Positions 45,888-55,048 are shown, counted from the stretch's first letter. The stretch: DNA of 64,000 nt from Candidatus Binatia bacterium (GCA_022826945.1 JAJDTY010000052.1:1-64000); one strand, 5' to 3'. Numbers and translations: made by a program. The notes: generated from the sequence alone by a model not told the origin.

Positions 45888-45921
45888 CACCTCCTCCCCG
45901 GCTCCTTTCAGGGAGGAGGTG
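45888..45921. repeat. 11 bp perfect inverted repeat between lolD and bamA
   Basis: CACCTCCTCCC (45888-45898) pairs with GGGAGGAGGTG (45911-45921), loop 12 nt. No T tract follows on either strand, so it is not a normal terminator. The right arm resembles a Shine-Dalgarno sequence, which the left arm would mask in RNA, but no reading frame begins right after it. Confidence 0.6.
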
Positions 45922-45997
45922 AAGGGGATTGCTGCCTTTACAATGTGAGGTGATTTTGGTAGGGGGAAGGGCGGTCTCAAAGGCAGACGCGACACAC

Positions 45998-48640
45998 ATG
46001 GCTCGCACATTTCTCTTAATCACCAGCATATGTCTGTTCATTTGCTCCGGGCTTCTGGGAGTTGTATCTCCTGCCCTGGCTGACGACACTGAACTCTCGG
46101 AAGACCATATTCCCGATGTCCTTCCTGACGATGTCTTTGAATTGGATGAATTTGAAGCCGAGACATTGCTTGAAGAAGAGGGAATCGAAGCCGGAGACGG
46201 ATCTGATGCAGCAGTGGTCGAAGCAGACGATCTGGAAGGCGGCACATTCGAATCCGCTCAGCCTGAGGAGCCGGCCGACATTGTCGATACGATCGTGATT
46301 GGCGGCAACGACCGTGTTGAGGAAGAGGCGATCCGTATTCGGACCTCTGCTCTGTCCGGCACGGCGTTGAATCGGGATACGGTTGATGCCGATATTCGGT
46401 CAATTTACGATATGGGCTTCTTCCATAATGTAGAGGCGCGGTTTGAGAGAGAAGGCGGGCGTAACGTCTTGACCTATTGGGTCAGTGAGCGGCCCCTCAT
46501 TCGCGAAGTCCTCTTCGAAGGAAATAAGAAGCTCGATAAAGAAGCGCTTGAGGTCGCGCTGAAAATTCATCCCCGCACCATTCTCAACCCCGTCCGCATC
46601 AGGCGGGGGATCGAAGACGCCAAAAAAGCCTATGAAGAAAAAGGGTATTTAGACACCGATATCTCGTATCGGGCCGAGCAGTTCGGTCCGGGAGAAGCCA
46701 CGGTGACCTTCACGATCGAGGAACAGAAGCCGACCGGCATTACCCAAATCCATTTTGAGGGCAATGAGACATTTGAAGATGCTCGGCTGCAGTCCATTAT
46801 GGCGACCCGTAAGAAGAGTTTCCTATCTCGCTTCACGAGTATCGGGACGCTCAACCGAGAAGCGCTCAAGACGGATACGGAGCGGATTACCGCCTATTAC
46901 TACGATAACGGCTATATCAACGTCAAAGTCGATGAGCCGAAAATCGAACGCCACGATGACGGAATGCATGTGACCATCCGGATCGATGAGGGCGAGCAAT
47001 ATACCATTGGCGAAGTGCATATTGTCGGTGATTTTCCTGGGAGTGAAGACCAAGCCCTGCGGGCGGTTGCCCTGGTAGAAGGCGAGGTCTTTAAGGCCAG
47101 CAATCTCCGAGAAGACGTCTTTCGGTTAACCGGATATTTCAGCAACCACGGTTTTGCTTTTGTGAACGTCGAGCCGGAAACCCAGGTCGAGCAGGACGAC
47201 AGCGTCGTCAATATCTCTTATCGGGTTGACCAGGGACCGGAAGTCTATATCGACCGGATTGATATTGCGGGTAATACCAAGACGCGTGACAAAGTAATTC
47301 GGCGAGAATTGCAGATTACGGAGCAGAGTAAGTTCAACGCGACCCGCATAGAGCACAGCCGCGCCCGGGTGCAGCGACTCGGTTTTTTCCAGGATGTGAA
47401 CGTTGCGACGCGCAGGGGCGCGCGGAGCGATCTGCTCAATGTGTTGGTTGATGTCAAAGAGGCCCAAACCGGAGCCTTCAGTATTGGAGCCGGCTTTAAT
47501 ACCGCGACCAGTCTCATAGGCTCTGCCCGTATTCAGGAAACGAATCTCTTTGGCCATGGCCACCAGTTTGTGATCAGCGGCAATATGGGTAGCCGGTACC
47601 GCAACTCCACCGTCAGTTGGACCGACCCCTATTTCCTGGATACCCATCTGTCCCTAGGGCTGGAAGTCTTTGACTGGCGCTTTGCGTTTGAGGATTTTGA
47701 TCGGGGCGGGACGGGCGGTGGGGTACGGCTCTTCTACCCCATTGACGAGTTGGGGATTAAAACCCTATGGGGATTTCCCCTGCGGGATGTGGATATTGGT
47801 ATGCAATACCAGTGGGAAAAATCCAAGATCAACAATTTTGAACCGATCGCTCCCGATGCGGTTCGGGCCGAAAAGGGAACCCAAACCACGAGTAGAATTA
47901 CGCCAACCTTTCGGCGCAATACCCTCAATCACCCCATGGATCCGACCGCCGGCTCCTATCAACAAATCACCTTCAGTCAGGCCGGTCTCGGAGGAGATGC
48001 GACGTATAGCAAGGCGGAACTTCAGGCGCAATTCTTCTTCCCGGTCTACCGCAACCCGCGCTTCGGACAATTGACCTGGATGTCGAATAACTTCTTTGGG
48101 TATGGGGTGGGTGATATTGATTTCACGGATGAACCCGTTATCGGCGGTGAGGCTGAAAAAATCCTGGAAGACGACCTCCCGCTGTTTGACCGCTACTTCC
48201 CCGGTGGGCTGCACTCTATCCGGGGATTTGGTGAACGGAGTTTAGGGCCGCGTCGGCCTGTCACGGTTTTGATTAATGATAGAGACGCGCCCAACGGGAT
48301 ACGCGCAGAAACGTATCATCGGCCGATTGGCGGCAGCCAACAGCTGACGTTCCAGAATGAGTTGCGCTTTCCTATTGTGAAGCAACTGAATCTAAGAGGC
48401 GCAGTCTTTAGCGATATCGGTAATGCCTTTACGGCAGAACAAGGTGTTGACCTTGGAGATTTGCGCTACTCGGTCGGGGCCGGGATCCGGTGGAAGTCGC
48501 CGTTCGGGCCCATCCGGATCGACTTGGCCAAGGCGCTCAATGCGAAGAAAAATGAGCGTACCAGCAATATTCACTTTTCGTTCGGTGGTGCAACTGGCGG
48601 GATTGGCGGCGGACGAGGCCGGTATGGCGGGCTGTATTAG
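45998..48640 (+). CDS. bamA: Outer-membrane assembly factor BamA
   Basis: 880 residues. It has a signal peptide (MARTFLLITSICLFICSGLL, cleavage near SPALA), an acidic linker of about 65 residues, then five POTRA domains (about 95-430; for example IREVLFEGNKKLDKEALEVA and EVYIDRIDIAGNTKTRDKVI) and a 16-strand barrel. The L6 loop motif VRGF appears as SIRGFGERSLGPRRP. The last strand SNIHFSFGG resembles the beta-signal but is followed by a Gly/Arg tail ending GGLY. BamA inserts beta-barrel proteins into the outer membrane. The start is chosen at the signal peptide; a longer frame to 45929 is not signal-like. Confidence 0.95.
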   Translation: MARTFLLITSICLFICSGLLGVVSPALADDTELSEDHIPDVLPDDVFELDEFEAETLLEEEGIEAGDGSDAAVVEADDLEGGTFESAQPEEPADIVDTIVIGGNDRVEEEAIRIRTSALSGTALNRDTVDADIRSIYDMGFFHNVEARFEREGGRNVLTYWVSERPLIREVLFEGNKKLDKEALEVALKIHPRTILNPVRIRRGIEDAKKAYEEKGYLDTDISYRAEQFGPGEATVTFTIEEQKPTGITQIHFEGNETFEDARLQSIMATRKKSFLSRFTSIGTLNREALKTDTERITAYYYDNGYINVKVDEPKIERHDDGMHVTIRIDEGEQYTIGEVHIVGDFPGSEDQALRAVALVEGEVFKASNLREDVFRLTGYFSNHGFAFVNVEPETQVEQDDSVVNISYRVDQGPEVYIDRIDIAGNTKTRDKVIRRELQITEQSKFNATRIEHSRARVQRLGFFQDVNVATRRGARSDLLNVLVDVKEAQTGAFSIGAGFNTATSLIGSARIQETNLFGHGHQFVISGNMGSRYRNSTVSWTDPYFLDTHLSLGLEVFDWRFAFEDFDRGGTGGGVRLFYPIDELGIKTLWGFPLRDVDIGMQYQWEKSKINNFEPIAPDAVRAEKGTQTTSRITPTFRRNTLNHPMDPTAGSYQQITFSQAGLGGDATYSKAELQAQFFFPVYRNPRFGQLTWMSNNFFGYGVGDIDFTDEPVIGGEAEKILEDDLPLFDRYFPGGLHSIRGFGERSLGPRRPVTVLINDRDAPNGIRAETYHRPIGGSQQLTFQNELRFPIVKQLNLRGAVFSDIGNAFTAEQGVDLGDLRYSVGAGIRWKSPFGPIRIDLAKALNAKKNERTSNIHFSFGGATGGIGGGRGRYGGLY

Positions 48641-48726
48641 TCTGAAGGTGTGACCCGCAGTTCCGTGTGTCCGTCTCTACGCCCAGGGAGACGTTTGGAT
48701 CAAGTACTCTAACAATGGAGAGAGAT

Positions 48727-49272
48727 ATGTATTGGAAAAAAATCGTCTGTATCGCTGTGGGCCTCGGTTTTCTCCTTTTCCCCTACAGTGGCGAGGGCGC
48801 CGACGATATCAAGGTCGGCTATGTGGACCTCCAGGTCGCGCTGAATACATCGAGTGCCGGGCAAAAGGCCAAAGACAGCTTTAAATCCGAAGTGGAACGG
48901 ATGGAACGAAGGCTCGAAAAGCGCCGGGAAAAAGTCGAAAAGCTCAAGGAGGAGCTGGAGAAAAAAGCCCTCTTACTCCGGGACGACGAACGGATCGCGT
49001 TGCAGCGCGACTATCGCCAGGAACTGCGAGACTTTGAGCGGCTATATAAAGATTCCCAGGAGGAACTCAAGATTAGAGACCGTGAACTGACCGCGCGTAT
49101 CCTGGTTGAACTCCGTCAGGTCGTCAACGACCTTGGAGAACAGGGGAGTTATTCGGTTATTCTCGAAGGCAATAACACGGTCGTGCTGTACGGCTCAAAG
49201 AGCATTGATCTGACTGAGTCAGTCATTAAAGCCTATAATAAAAAGGGCACCAAGATCTCTTTTAAAAACTAA
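48727..49272 (+). CDS. OmpH/Skp-like periplasmic chaperone
   Basis: 181 residues with a signal peptide (MYWKKIVCIAVGLGFLLFP, cleavage near EGA) and the family start DIKVGYVDLQVALNTSSAGQ. A long charged coiled coil (about 50-125, rich in EKxE patterns) forms the tentacles, and the end GEQGSYSVILEGNNTVVLYG returns to the trimeric body. It holds unfolded outer-membrane proteins on their way to BamA. The ATG with GGAG six bases upstream is preferred over an ATG four codons earlier. It lies 86 nt after bamA. Confidence 0.9.
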   Translation: MYWKKIVCIAVGLGFLLFPYSGEGADDIKVGYVDLQVALNTSSAGQKAKDSFKSEVERMERRLEKRREKVEKLKEELEKKALLLRDDERIALQRDYRQELRDFERLYKDSQEELKIRDRELTARILVELRQVVNDLGEQGSYSVILEGNNTVVLYGSKSIDLTESVIKAYNKKGTKISFKN

Positions 49273-49297
49273 GAGACGGCTGTGTGCTCACCGTCCC

Positions 49298-49762
49298 ATG
49301 GATCACCCCACTGTCGCTTCTGTTCTCCCCCATCGCTACCCGTTCCTCCTCGTTGACCGGGTGGTGGAAATCTCAACCGGGAAACGTATCGTCGCACTCA
49401 AAAACGTGACGATCAACGAGCCTTTCTTTGTCGGACACTTCCCCGACCACCCGCTTATGCCTGGCGTACTCATCTGCGAAGCCATCGTGCAGGCTGGCGG
49501 TATTCTGGCGCGGTCGTCCGTCGATCCTTCTGAGGAGACTCCCCAGTCGCCAAGCAGGCTGGCGATGCTGACCGGGCTCGACCACGTCCGCTTTCGACGC
49601 CAGGTTATTCCTGGTGATCAGCTGCTGATGGAAGTGGAGATCCTGCGTCGCCGCGGCACGTTCTGGAAAATGCAGGGAACCGCTCGGGTTGAGGGACAGG
49701 TCGCGGCGGAACTCGAATTTACGGTTGTTGATGTGGACCCGGAAAGCGAGACGCAGGCGTGA
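49298..49762 (+). CDS. fabZ: 3-hydroxyacyl-[ACP] dehydratase FabZ
   Basis: 154 residues, hot-dog fold. The active-site segment is HFPDHPLMPGVLICEA (catalytic His and Glu) and the N-terminal LPHRYPFLLVDRVVE is the FabZ signature. It dehydrates 3-hydroxyacyl-ACP in fatty acid synthesis and balances the pool used for lipid A. It overlaps the lpxA start by three bases. In most relatives lpxD stands between ompH and fabZ; it is missing here. Confidence 0.96.
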   Translation: MDHPTVASVLPHRYPFLLVDRVVEISTGKRIVALKNVTINEPFFVGHFPDHPLMPGVLICEAIVQAGGILARSSVDPSEETPQSPSRLAMLTGLDHVRFRRQVIPGDQLLMEVEILRRRGTFWKMQGTARVEGQVAAELEFTVVDVDPESETQA

Positions 49763-50586
49763 GTACCGAGACCGCGATCCATCCGTCTGCGGTGATCGCG
49801 CCCGGCGCGGAGCTTGATCATGGGGTCCGGGTTGGACCCTATGCGGTGATTGGCCCGCAGGTTCGTATTGGTCGAGATTCCAGTATTGGGCCGCATAGCG
49901 TGGTTGAAGGGCGCACGACGATTGGCTGTGAGAATAGCATTTTTCAATTTGCGAGCGTCGGTGCCATCCCGCAGGATAAGAAATATCAGGGAGAGGACAG
50001 CAGCCTCACCATTGGTGATCGCAATACCATCCGTGAATTCGCCACCTTAAATATCGGTACCTCCGGCGGCGGGATGGTGACACGGATCGGGAACGATAAT
50101 CTCTTCATGGTCTACTCCCACGTGGGGCACGACTGTCAGATCGGCAACAATGTGATTCTGGCAAACTGTGCGACCCTGGCCGGCCACGTCATACTCGAAG
50201 ATTACGTTGGCGTGGGTGGGCTGGCTGCTATCCATCAGTTTACGCGTATTGGGGAGTCGGCTTACCTTGGTGGGGGGGCGATGGTCTCTCTCGATGTGCC
50301 GCCGTACTGCATGGCCCAGGGAGACCGAGCGCGTCTGTTTGGTCTGAATCTCATTGGACTCAAACGGCGCGGGTTCGGCGAGGAACAACTGAGTGCGCTC
50401 AAAAAAGCTTATCGGACGTTTTTTGCCGAGGGACTGACGCTCAAAGAGGCGACCGACCGCACCCGACAGGAACAGGCGGCGTCGCCCGAGGCCGTTCATT
50501 TGGCAGAGTTCATTGCCAGCTCACAGCGGGGCATTTGTCGTCCGCGACGGACTGCTGGCCAAGAGGATGAGGATGATCTTGGCTAA
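49759..50586 (+). CDS. lpxA: UDP-N-acetylglucosamine acyltransferase LpxA
   Basis: 275 residues, left-handed beta-helix of hexapeptide repeats (IHPSAVIAPGAELDHGVRVG and following), then a C-terminal helical part. The catalytic His region is NLFMVYSHVGHDCQIGNN, and the family end GLNLIGLKRRGFGEEQLSAL is clear. It adds a 3-hydroxyacyl chain to UDP-GlcNAc, the first step of lipid A synthesis. The start is a GTG overlapping the fabZ stop (GTGA), so the two are translationally coupled. Confidence 0.96.
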   Translation: MSTETAIHPSAVIAPGAELDHGVRVGPYAVIGPQVRIGRDSSIGPHSVVEGRTTIGCENSIFQFASVGAIPQDKKYQGEDSSLTIGDRNTIREFATLNIGTSGGGMVTRIGNDNLFMVYSHVGHDCQIGNNVILANCATLAGHVILEDYVGVGGLAAIHQFTRIGESAYLGGGAMVSLDVPPYCMAQGDRARLFGLNLIGLKRRGFGEEQLSALKKAYRTFFAEGLTLKEATDRTRQEQAASPEAVHLAEFIASSQRGICRPRRTAGQEDEDDLG

Positions 50587-50620
50587 CCGTGTGGTGGCCG
50601 TATAACGAGCGTCCGCATTT

Positions 50621-51451
50621 ATGGCCCGTCTCGGTCTCATTGCAGGGAATGGACAATTCCCACTTATCTTCTGCGCGGCGGCCCGCGCAGAAGGGGTTGA
50701 GGTCGTTGCGGTTGCGCACCAGGGAGAAACTCCTCAGGCTATCAGCGATCACGCTCCTCACGTCACCTGGGTGCGGGTCGGGGAACTCGGAAAAATCATC
50801 TCTACCTTCCACGAGGCTGGGGTGACTCAGGCCGTCATGGCCGGGGGCATCTATAAGACCGGTGCCATGACGCAGATACAGCCCGATGCACGGGGGCTGG
50901 CCTTCATCAGTAAACTGCCGAGTCTGAAGGACGATGTGATCCTGCGGGGGGTGGCCCAGGAACTTGAAGACGAGGGCATTACGATTGTCGAATCCACCCG
51001 CTTCTTATCCGCTCTCGTGCCCCAGGAAGGGATACTGACTCGTGCCGAGCCAGACGCGCAGCAGTGGCAGGATATCCGGCTCGGCGTTGCGGTCGCAAAA
51101 GAGATTGGCCGCTGGGATATCGGACAGAGTGTTGTCGTCAAGCGGGGCACGGTGCTGGCGGTTGAAGGGGTTGAGGGCACAAACGCTGCCATTCGGCGTG
51201 GTGGTACACTGGGCGGGGAAGGCAGTATTGTTGTGAAAGTGAGCAAGCCCCAGCAGGATTTACGCTTTGACGTCCCAGCCGTTGGGCCCGATACCATCAC
51301 GGTCATGCATGAGGTCAAGGCTACCGTTTTAGCCATTGAGGCTGACAAGACGCTTATGATCGAGCGCTCGACGCTGCTGGAGCGTGCCCAGGCCGCGGGG
51401 GTCCGGATGGTTGCGGTTGGGGCCCAAACTGTGGAAGAGGCAACTGAATAA
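50621..51451 (+). CDS. lpxI: UDP-2,3-diacylglucosamine pyrophosphatase LpxI
   Basis: 276 residues of the LpxI (DUF1009) family, the alternative to LpxH in lipid A synthesis. Markers: GLIAGNGQFPLIFCAAARAEG at the start, GGIYKTGAM, VAKEIGRWDIGQSVVVKRG and GPDTITVMHEVKATVLAIEA. It cleaves UDP-2,3-diacyl-GlcN to lipid X. It lies 34 nt after lpxA, and the next gene begins immediately after its stop. lpxB, which usually follows, is not here. Confidence 0.93.
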   Translation: MARLGLIAGNGQFPLIFCAAARAEGVEVVAVAHQGETPQAISDHAPHVTWVRVGELGKIISTFHEAGVTQAVMAGGIYKTGAMTQIQPDARGLAFISKLPSLKDDVILRGVAQELEDEGITIVESTRFLSALVPQEGILTRAEPDAQQWQDIRLGVAVAKEIGRWDIGQSVVVKRGTVLAVEGVEGTNAAIRRGGTLGGEGSIVVKVSKPQQDLRFDVPAVGPDTITVMHEVKATVLAIEADKTLMIERSTLLERAQAAGVRMVAVGAQTVEEATE

Positions 51452-54043
51452 ATGATGAATAAACACGGTGTCATATTGTCCATGATTGTTTCCCTGCTCC
51501 TGACTGGAGGAGCAACACGAGCGACTTGGGCTGGGATTCATGCGGCCTTAGAGAATCCGGGAGAGGAACAGTTTGTAAGTGGCGCGCGGCTCATTTCCGG
51601 CTGGGCGTTTGCGGTCTCTGACGATCCCGAAAATCCGGTCGCACTACCCGTTACCATTCAGCTTTCCATTGATGGCCAAGACTACGGTGAGATTCCCTGT
51701 TGTGTCGATCGAGAAGATGTCCAGGAAGACTATGGCGAGCACGCGCTCAAGAGCGGTTTTGGGCAGGTGTTTAACTTTGGTCGGCTCACCGGTATCGGAG
51801 AAGGCTCGGAGGAGAGGGGTAATGATAAGACGAAGGGAGAACATACGGTTCACATTGAGATATCCGCAGAGGGCGTTATGAGTGAAGTTATTGAACGCCG
51901 GGTAACCGTTGTTCGCCCGGCTGGCTATGAATTCCTTGAGCTTCCGACTGTGAGCGGTTCTACCAGTCATGAGATCAACCCCGAAACGCAGGAGCTTATG
52001 CTCCAGAACGTCACTTTTCGTGATAAGGATAGCAACGAGCGGGCGTCGGGCGAACTCTGGTTAAAATGGCAGAAAAATATTCAGCAACTGGCCGTGGTCG
52101 GCTCACGGATAGTTGCGACTGGGGAAGATGTGACTCCGGTCGAAGAGGATGACACCGCAGACGGGGAAGCGGAGACCACAGACGGTGAGGATGACACCGC
52201 AGGTGGGGAAGCGGAGACCGCAGACGGCGAGGATGACACCGCAGACGAAAATGCTAGTGGGATCACCGCGGTCTTTGAAAATCCACCGCCACTGGAAGCA
52301 ACGGTTGTGACTCAGGTTACGGCAGGGGGGGTCGGGCTGGTGTCCGGTTGGGCGTTTACCAGAAATCCCGATGCTGAGATCGATCGCGTTTTGCTACGGA
52401 TAGACGGCGATACACCGACCGAGGTGGGGGAGGAAATTCCGTGCTGCTCGGCCCGGCCTGATGTCAGCGCGGCTTTCCCTGCGGTGGCGCCACCGAATAC
52501 CGGCTTTGGCGGCCTCATCAATTTCAATCGGATTCCCAGCGGCGCGCGGACCATTGGCGTCGAAATCTGGGACACTGCGGACCCGGCTGAATCGCGTATT
52601 TTTGATCACGAGGTTTCCGTGGTCCGACTGGGAGATGCCGAGTTGCTTGACGATTTTACGCTGACCGAAGAGAGCTCTGTAACAGTGACCGGCTCGTTAT
52701 TGACCCTGCAAGATGTCGACATCAGGGCCAAGGGCGAGGATGAAACAATGACGGTGGATGCCGGATTTATCTGGAACGAGAACTGCCAGTGTTTTCTGCC
52801 GTGGCCCCTGTGTGGCAACGGTGGGCGAGATATCGGAGAGGAGTGTGACGGAACGTCGCATGGCGAACTGAGCTGTCAGGCGCTTGGCTTTGGTGAGGGC
52901 GACCTCAGCTGTTTCAGGGACGAAGAGACCGACCACGACTTCTGTCTGCTCGATACGAGCGCCTGCGGGGAGGAGACCGGAGCCCGCGCCTATGTGACCC
53001 TGGTGAATGAGAACGCCGTGGCGGTCCTGAGTACCAGCACGAATACCATTGTCGATACCGACCCCGAGGCGGACGGGGTGCAGCATATCCCGGTCGGGGA
53101 CCGACCACGCGGCATTGCGATCAGCCCGGACGGGCGGGAGGCTTATGTGGCGAATGCCGGAGACAATACGGTCTCCGTTATCGACACGGCCACAAAGACA
53201 GTCGTTGCGACAATCGCGGTTGGCGATGAGCCGCAGGGGGTCGCCTTTGCCCCGGATGGAGCCACTGTCTATGTGACGAACATTAAGGACAATACTGTTT
53301 CTGTCATTGATACCGCCACACGGACACAGACAACCACCATAGCGGTGGGCCGGAGTCCGCAGTCCATTGCCGTTGCCGTCACTCCGCATGGGCCACGAGC
53401 CTATGTGCCGAACTTTGACGACGACACCGTGACCGTGGTCGACCTGACGACGCTTACCCCCCTGTCAGATCCGCTTGTGGTGGGAGAGGGGCCGCTCGGG
53501 GTGGCGGCCAGCGTGGACGGAATGCGCGTCTATGTGACGAATTTCGGGGCGACTGATACCGATAAGGGCGATAACAACGGAGACACGGTTTCCTTTATCG
53601 ATACGGAAAAGAACGAAGTTGTTGATACCAACCCTGACGAGGGCGGGGTGCAGAATCTACAAGTCGGTGTGCAGCCTGCCGGGGTAGCCGTCATACCTGG
53701 AACGGCAATGGACTTGGTGAAACGGGAACTGAAGGTGGATGCTTTTGTCGCAAATTTCCTTGACGCAACCGTATCGGTGATAACGGAGGCGGACATTCAT
53801 CCGGAACTCAACACTCCGTCTTTTAATGTGGCTTTTAATCCGCGCTTCAATGCGGTTGATAACGAACCGTACGCCGTTGCGATTACGCCAAACGGCCTGC
53901 GGGGCTATGTGACGATGTTCGGCTCCCGGAAGGACGAGGGTGAGGTCGTCCAGGTCTTCAGTACGCTTGCTCAACCTCCACAAGTCGTCGACACGATTGA
54001 GGTTGGAAGGAAGCCGTTTGCCATTGCCATTGGTCCGCAGTAA
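51452..54043 (+). CDS. Large secreted modular protein: duplicated domain, Cys-rich repeat and YVTN-type beta-propeller
   Basis: 863 residues with a signal peptide (MMNKHGVILSMIVSLLLTGG, cleavage near TWA). Next come two related modules of about 190 residues (about 30-215 and 275-445), sharing SGWAF, EIPCC with vicinal cysteines, and FNF/INFNR motifs. They are joined by an acidic linker built from a 14-residue repeat (EDDTADGEAETTDG). A Cys-rich segment CGNGGRDIGEECDGTS resembles the CGNGxxxxGEECD repeats of myxobacterial surface proteins. The last 350 residues are six or so YVTN-like propeller blades (GREAYVANAGDNTVSVIDTA; ATVYVTNIKDNTVSVIDTA). It starts directly after the lpxI stop (TAAATG), so it is co-transcribed with the lipid A block. 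No lipobox or anchor is seen. Probably an extracellular or periplasmic binding protein. Confidence 0.8.
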   Translation: MMNKHGVILSMIVSLLLTGGATRATWAGIHAALENPGEEQFVSGARLISGWAFAVSDDPENPVALPVTIQLSIDGQDYGEIPCCVDREDVQEDYGEHALKSGFGQVFNFGRLTGIGEGSEERGNDKTKGEHTVHIEISAEGVMSEVIERRVTVVRPAGYEFLELPTVSGSTSHEINPETQELMLQNVTFRDKDSNERASGELWLKWQKNIQQLAVVGSRIVATGEDVTPVEEDDTADGEAETTDGEDDTAGGEAETADGEDDTADENASGITAVFENPPPLEATVVTQVTAGGVGLVSGWAFTRNPDAEIDRVLLRIDGDTPTEVGEEIPCCSARPDVSAAFPAVAPPNTGFGGLINFNRIPSGARTIGVEIWDTADPAESRIFDHEVSVVRLGDAELLDDFTLTEESSVTVTGSLLTLQDVDIRAKGEDETMTVDAGFIWNENCQCFLPWPLCGNGGRDIGEECDGTSHGELSCQALGFGEGDLSCFRDEETDHDFCLLDTSACGEETGARAYVTLVNENAVAVLSTSTNTIVDTDPEADGVQHIPVGDRPRGIAISPDGREAYVANAGDNTVSVIDTATKTVVATIAVGDEPQGVAFAPDGATVYVTNIKDNTVSVIDTATRTQTTTIAVGRSPQSIAVAVTPHGPRAYVPNFDDDTVTVVDLTTLTPLSDPLVVGEGPLGVAASVDGMRVYVTNFGATDTDKGDNNGDTVSFIDTEKNEVVDTNPDEGGVQNLQVGVQPAGVAVIPGTAMDLVKRELKVDAFVANFLDATVSVITEADIHPELNTPSFNVAFNPRFNAVDNEPYAVAITPNGLRGYVTMFGSRKDEGEVVQVFSTLAQPPQVVDTIEVGRKPFAIAIGPQ
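52145..52247 (+). repeat. 42 nt in-frame tandem repeat, about 2.5 copies
   Basis: Units begin GAGGATGACACCGCAGACGG at 52145, 52187 and 52229 (the last partial), nearly identical. They encode the acidic linker of the secreted propeller protein. Being a multiple of three, copy-number change would lengthen or shorten the linker without a frameshift. Confidence 0.85.
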
Positions 54044-54131
54044 GGGCTGTCTACGAGTTGACGCCTACCGGAGAACATGGCACTATTTCTGTACCAACGT
54101 ACTGACCCAACCCTTATTCATTCGACACTGT

Positions 54132-54204
<73 letters not shown>

Positions 54205-54256
54205 CTTTTCTTTTCAAATACCTACGTTGCTATGGCTGAGAGGTGGCTAGGTGCGC

Positions 54257-55048
54257 TTAGATGACCGACTTTGTGTAGCCGCCATCTACATCATAGATAC
54301 TCTCGGTCACGAATGACGCGCGAGGAGGCGAGAAACACGACAATCGCAGCAACTTCCTCCGGCTCGCCAAAGCGTTTGATGAGATTGTATTGGGTTAAGA
54401 AATCGCGGACTTCCTGCCGACTCTGCATCCCCAACCGCGGCATAGCGCCGTCAGCGAGCCCGTCCTGCATGGGGCCGTTAATAAACCTCGGACAGACGGT
54501 ATTCACTAAAATATTATCGGGCGCCAGCTCAATCGCCATATTCCGAGAGAAAGCCAGCAGGCCGGCTTTAACCGTGATACAGTCGTCCATCCCAGGTAGG
54601 AGAATGGTCTTTGCTCCTGCGGTCGCAATATTGATGATCCGTCCGCCTCCATGCTGGCGCATCGTGGGGACCACACCGCGGGTGAAACGCAGGGCGCCCT
54701 GCAAGTTGACCCGCCAGGCGTACTCCCAGTCCTCATCGGGAGTCTCCAAAGTCCGGCCGAGTCAGGACTGGCCCGCATTATTCACCAACACATCGATGCG
54801 ACCATAGTGGGTGAGGGTGGCGTTGACGACCCGCTGGATCGCCGCAGCATCCGAGATGTCAGCGGACGTCGAGACAACCTGGACATCGTGGCGGCGAAAG
54901 TCCTCGGCGGCCTGTGTCAAGGCGTCTTTGCCGCGCGCACAGATGGATAAGTGGGCGCCTTCTTGGCAAACTCTTCGGCAATCGCGTGACCGATGCCCTT
55001 GCTGGCGCCGGTAATCAAGACAATTTTCTCCTTGAGGCCAAGTTCCAG
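54257..55048 (-). pseudogene. Decayed short-chain dehydrogenase/reductase (SDR)
   Basis: A complete SDR can be pieced together in three pieces. The N-terminus KIVLITGASKGIGHAIAEEF has the TGxxxGxG cofactor motif. A one-base loss near 54960 is needed to reach GAHLSICARGKDALTQ. VLVNNAGQS is then interrupted by an in-frame TGA (54762-54764) before LGRTLETPDEDWEYAW. The C-terminus needs another frameshift near 54315 to read SFVTESIYDVDGGYTKSVI and a TAA. The start codon is also degraded: CTG, with a stop codon just upstream. The Ser/Tyr-x-x-x-Lys region reads ATAGAKTIL with DDCITVKAG, so the catalytic Tyr is also replaced. Several independent lesions mean a pseudogene, unless the assembly is poor here. 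Confidence 0.85.

Noticed and set aside
54762..54764. In-frame TGA in the SDR as a selenocysteine codon
   Set aside because: Two further frameshifts and a degraded start codon affect the same gene, and the position is not a redox-active site in SDRs.
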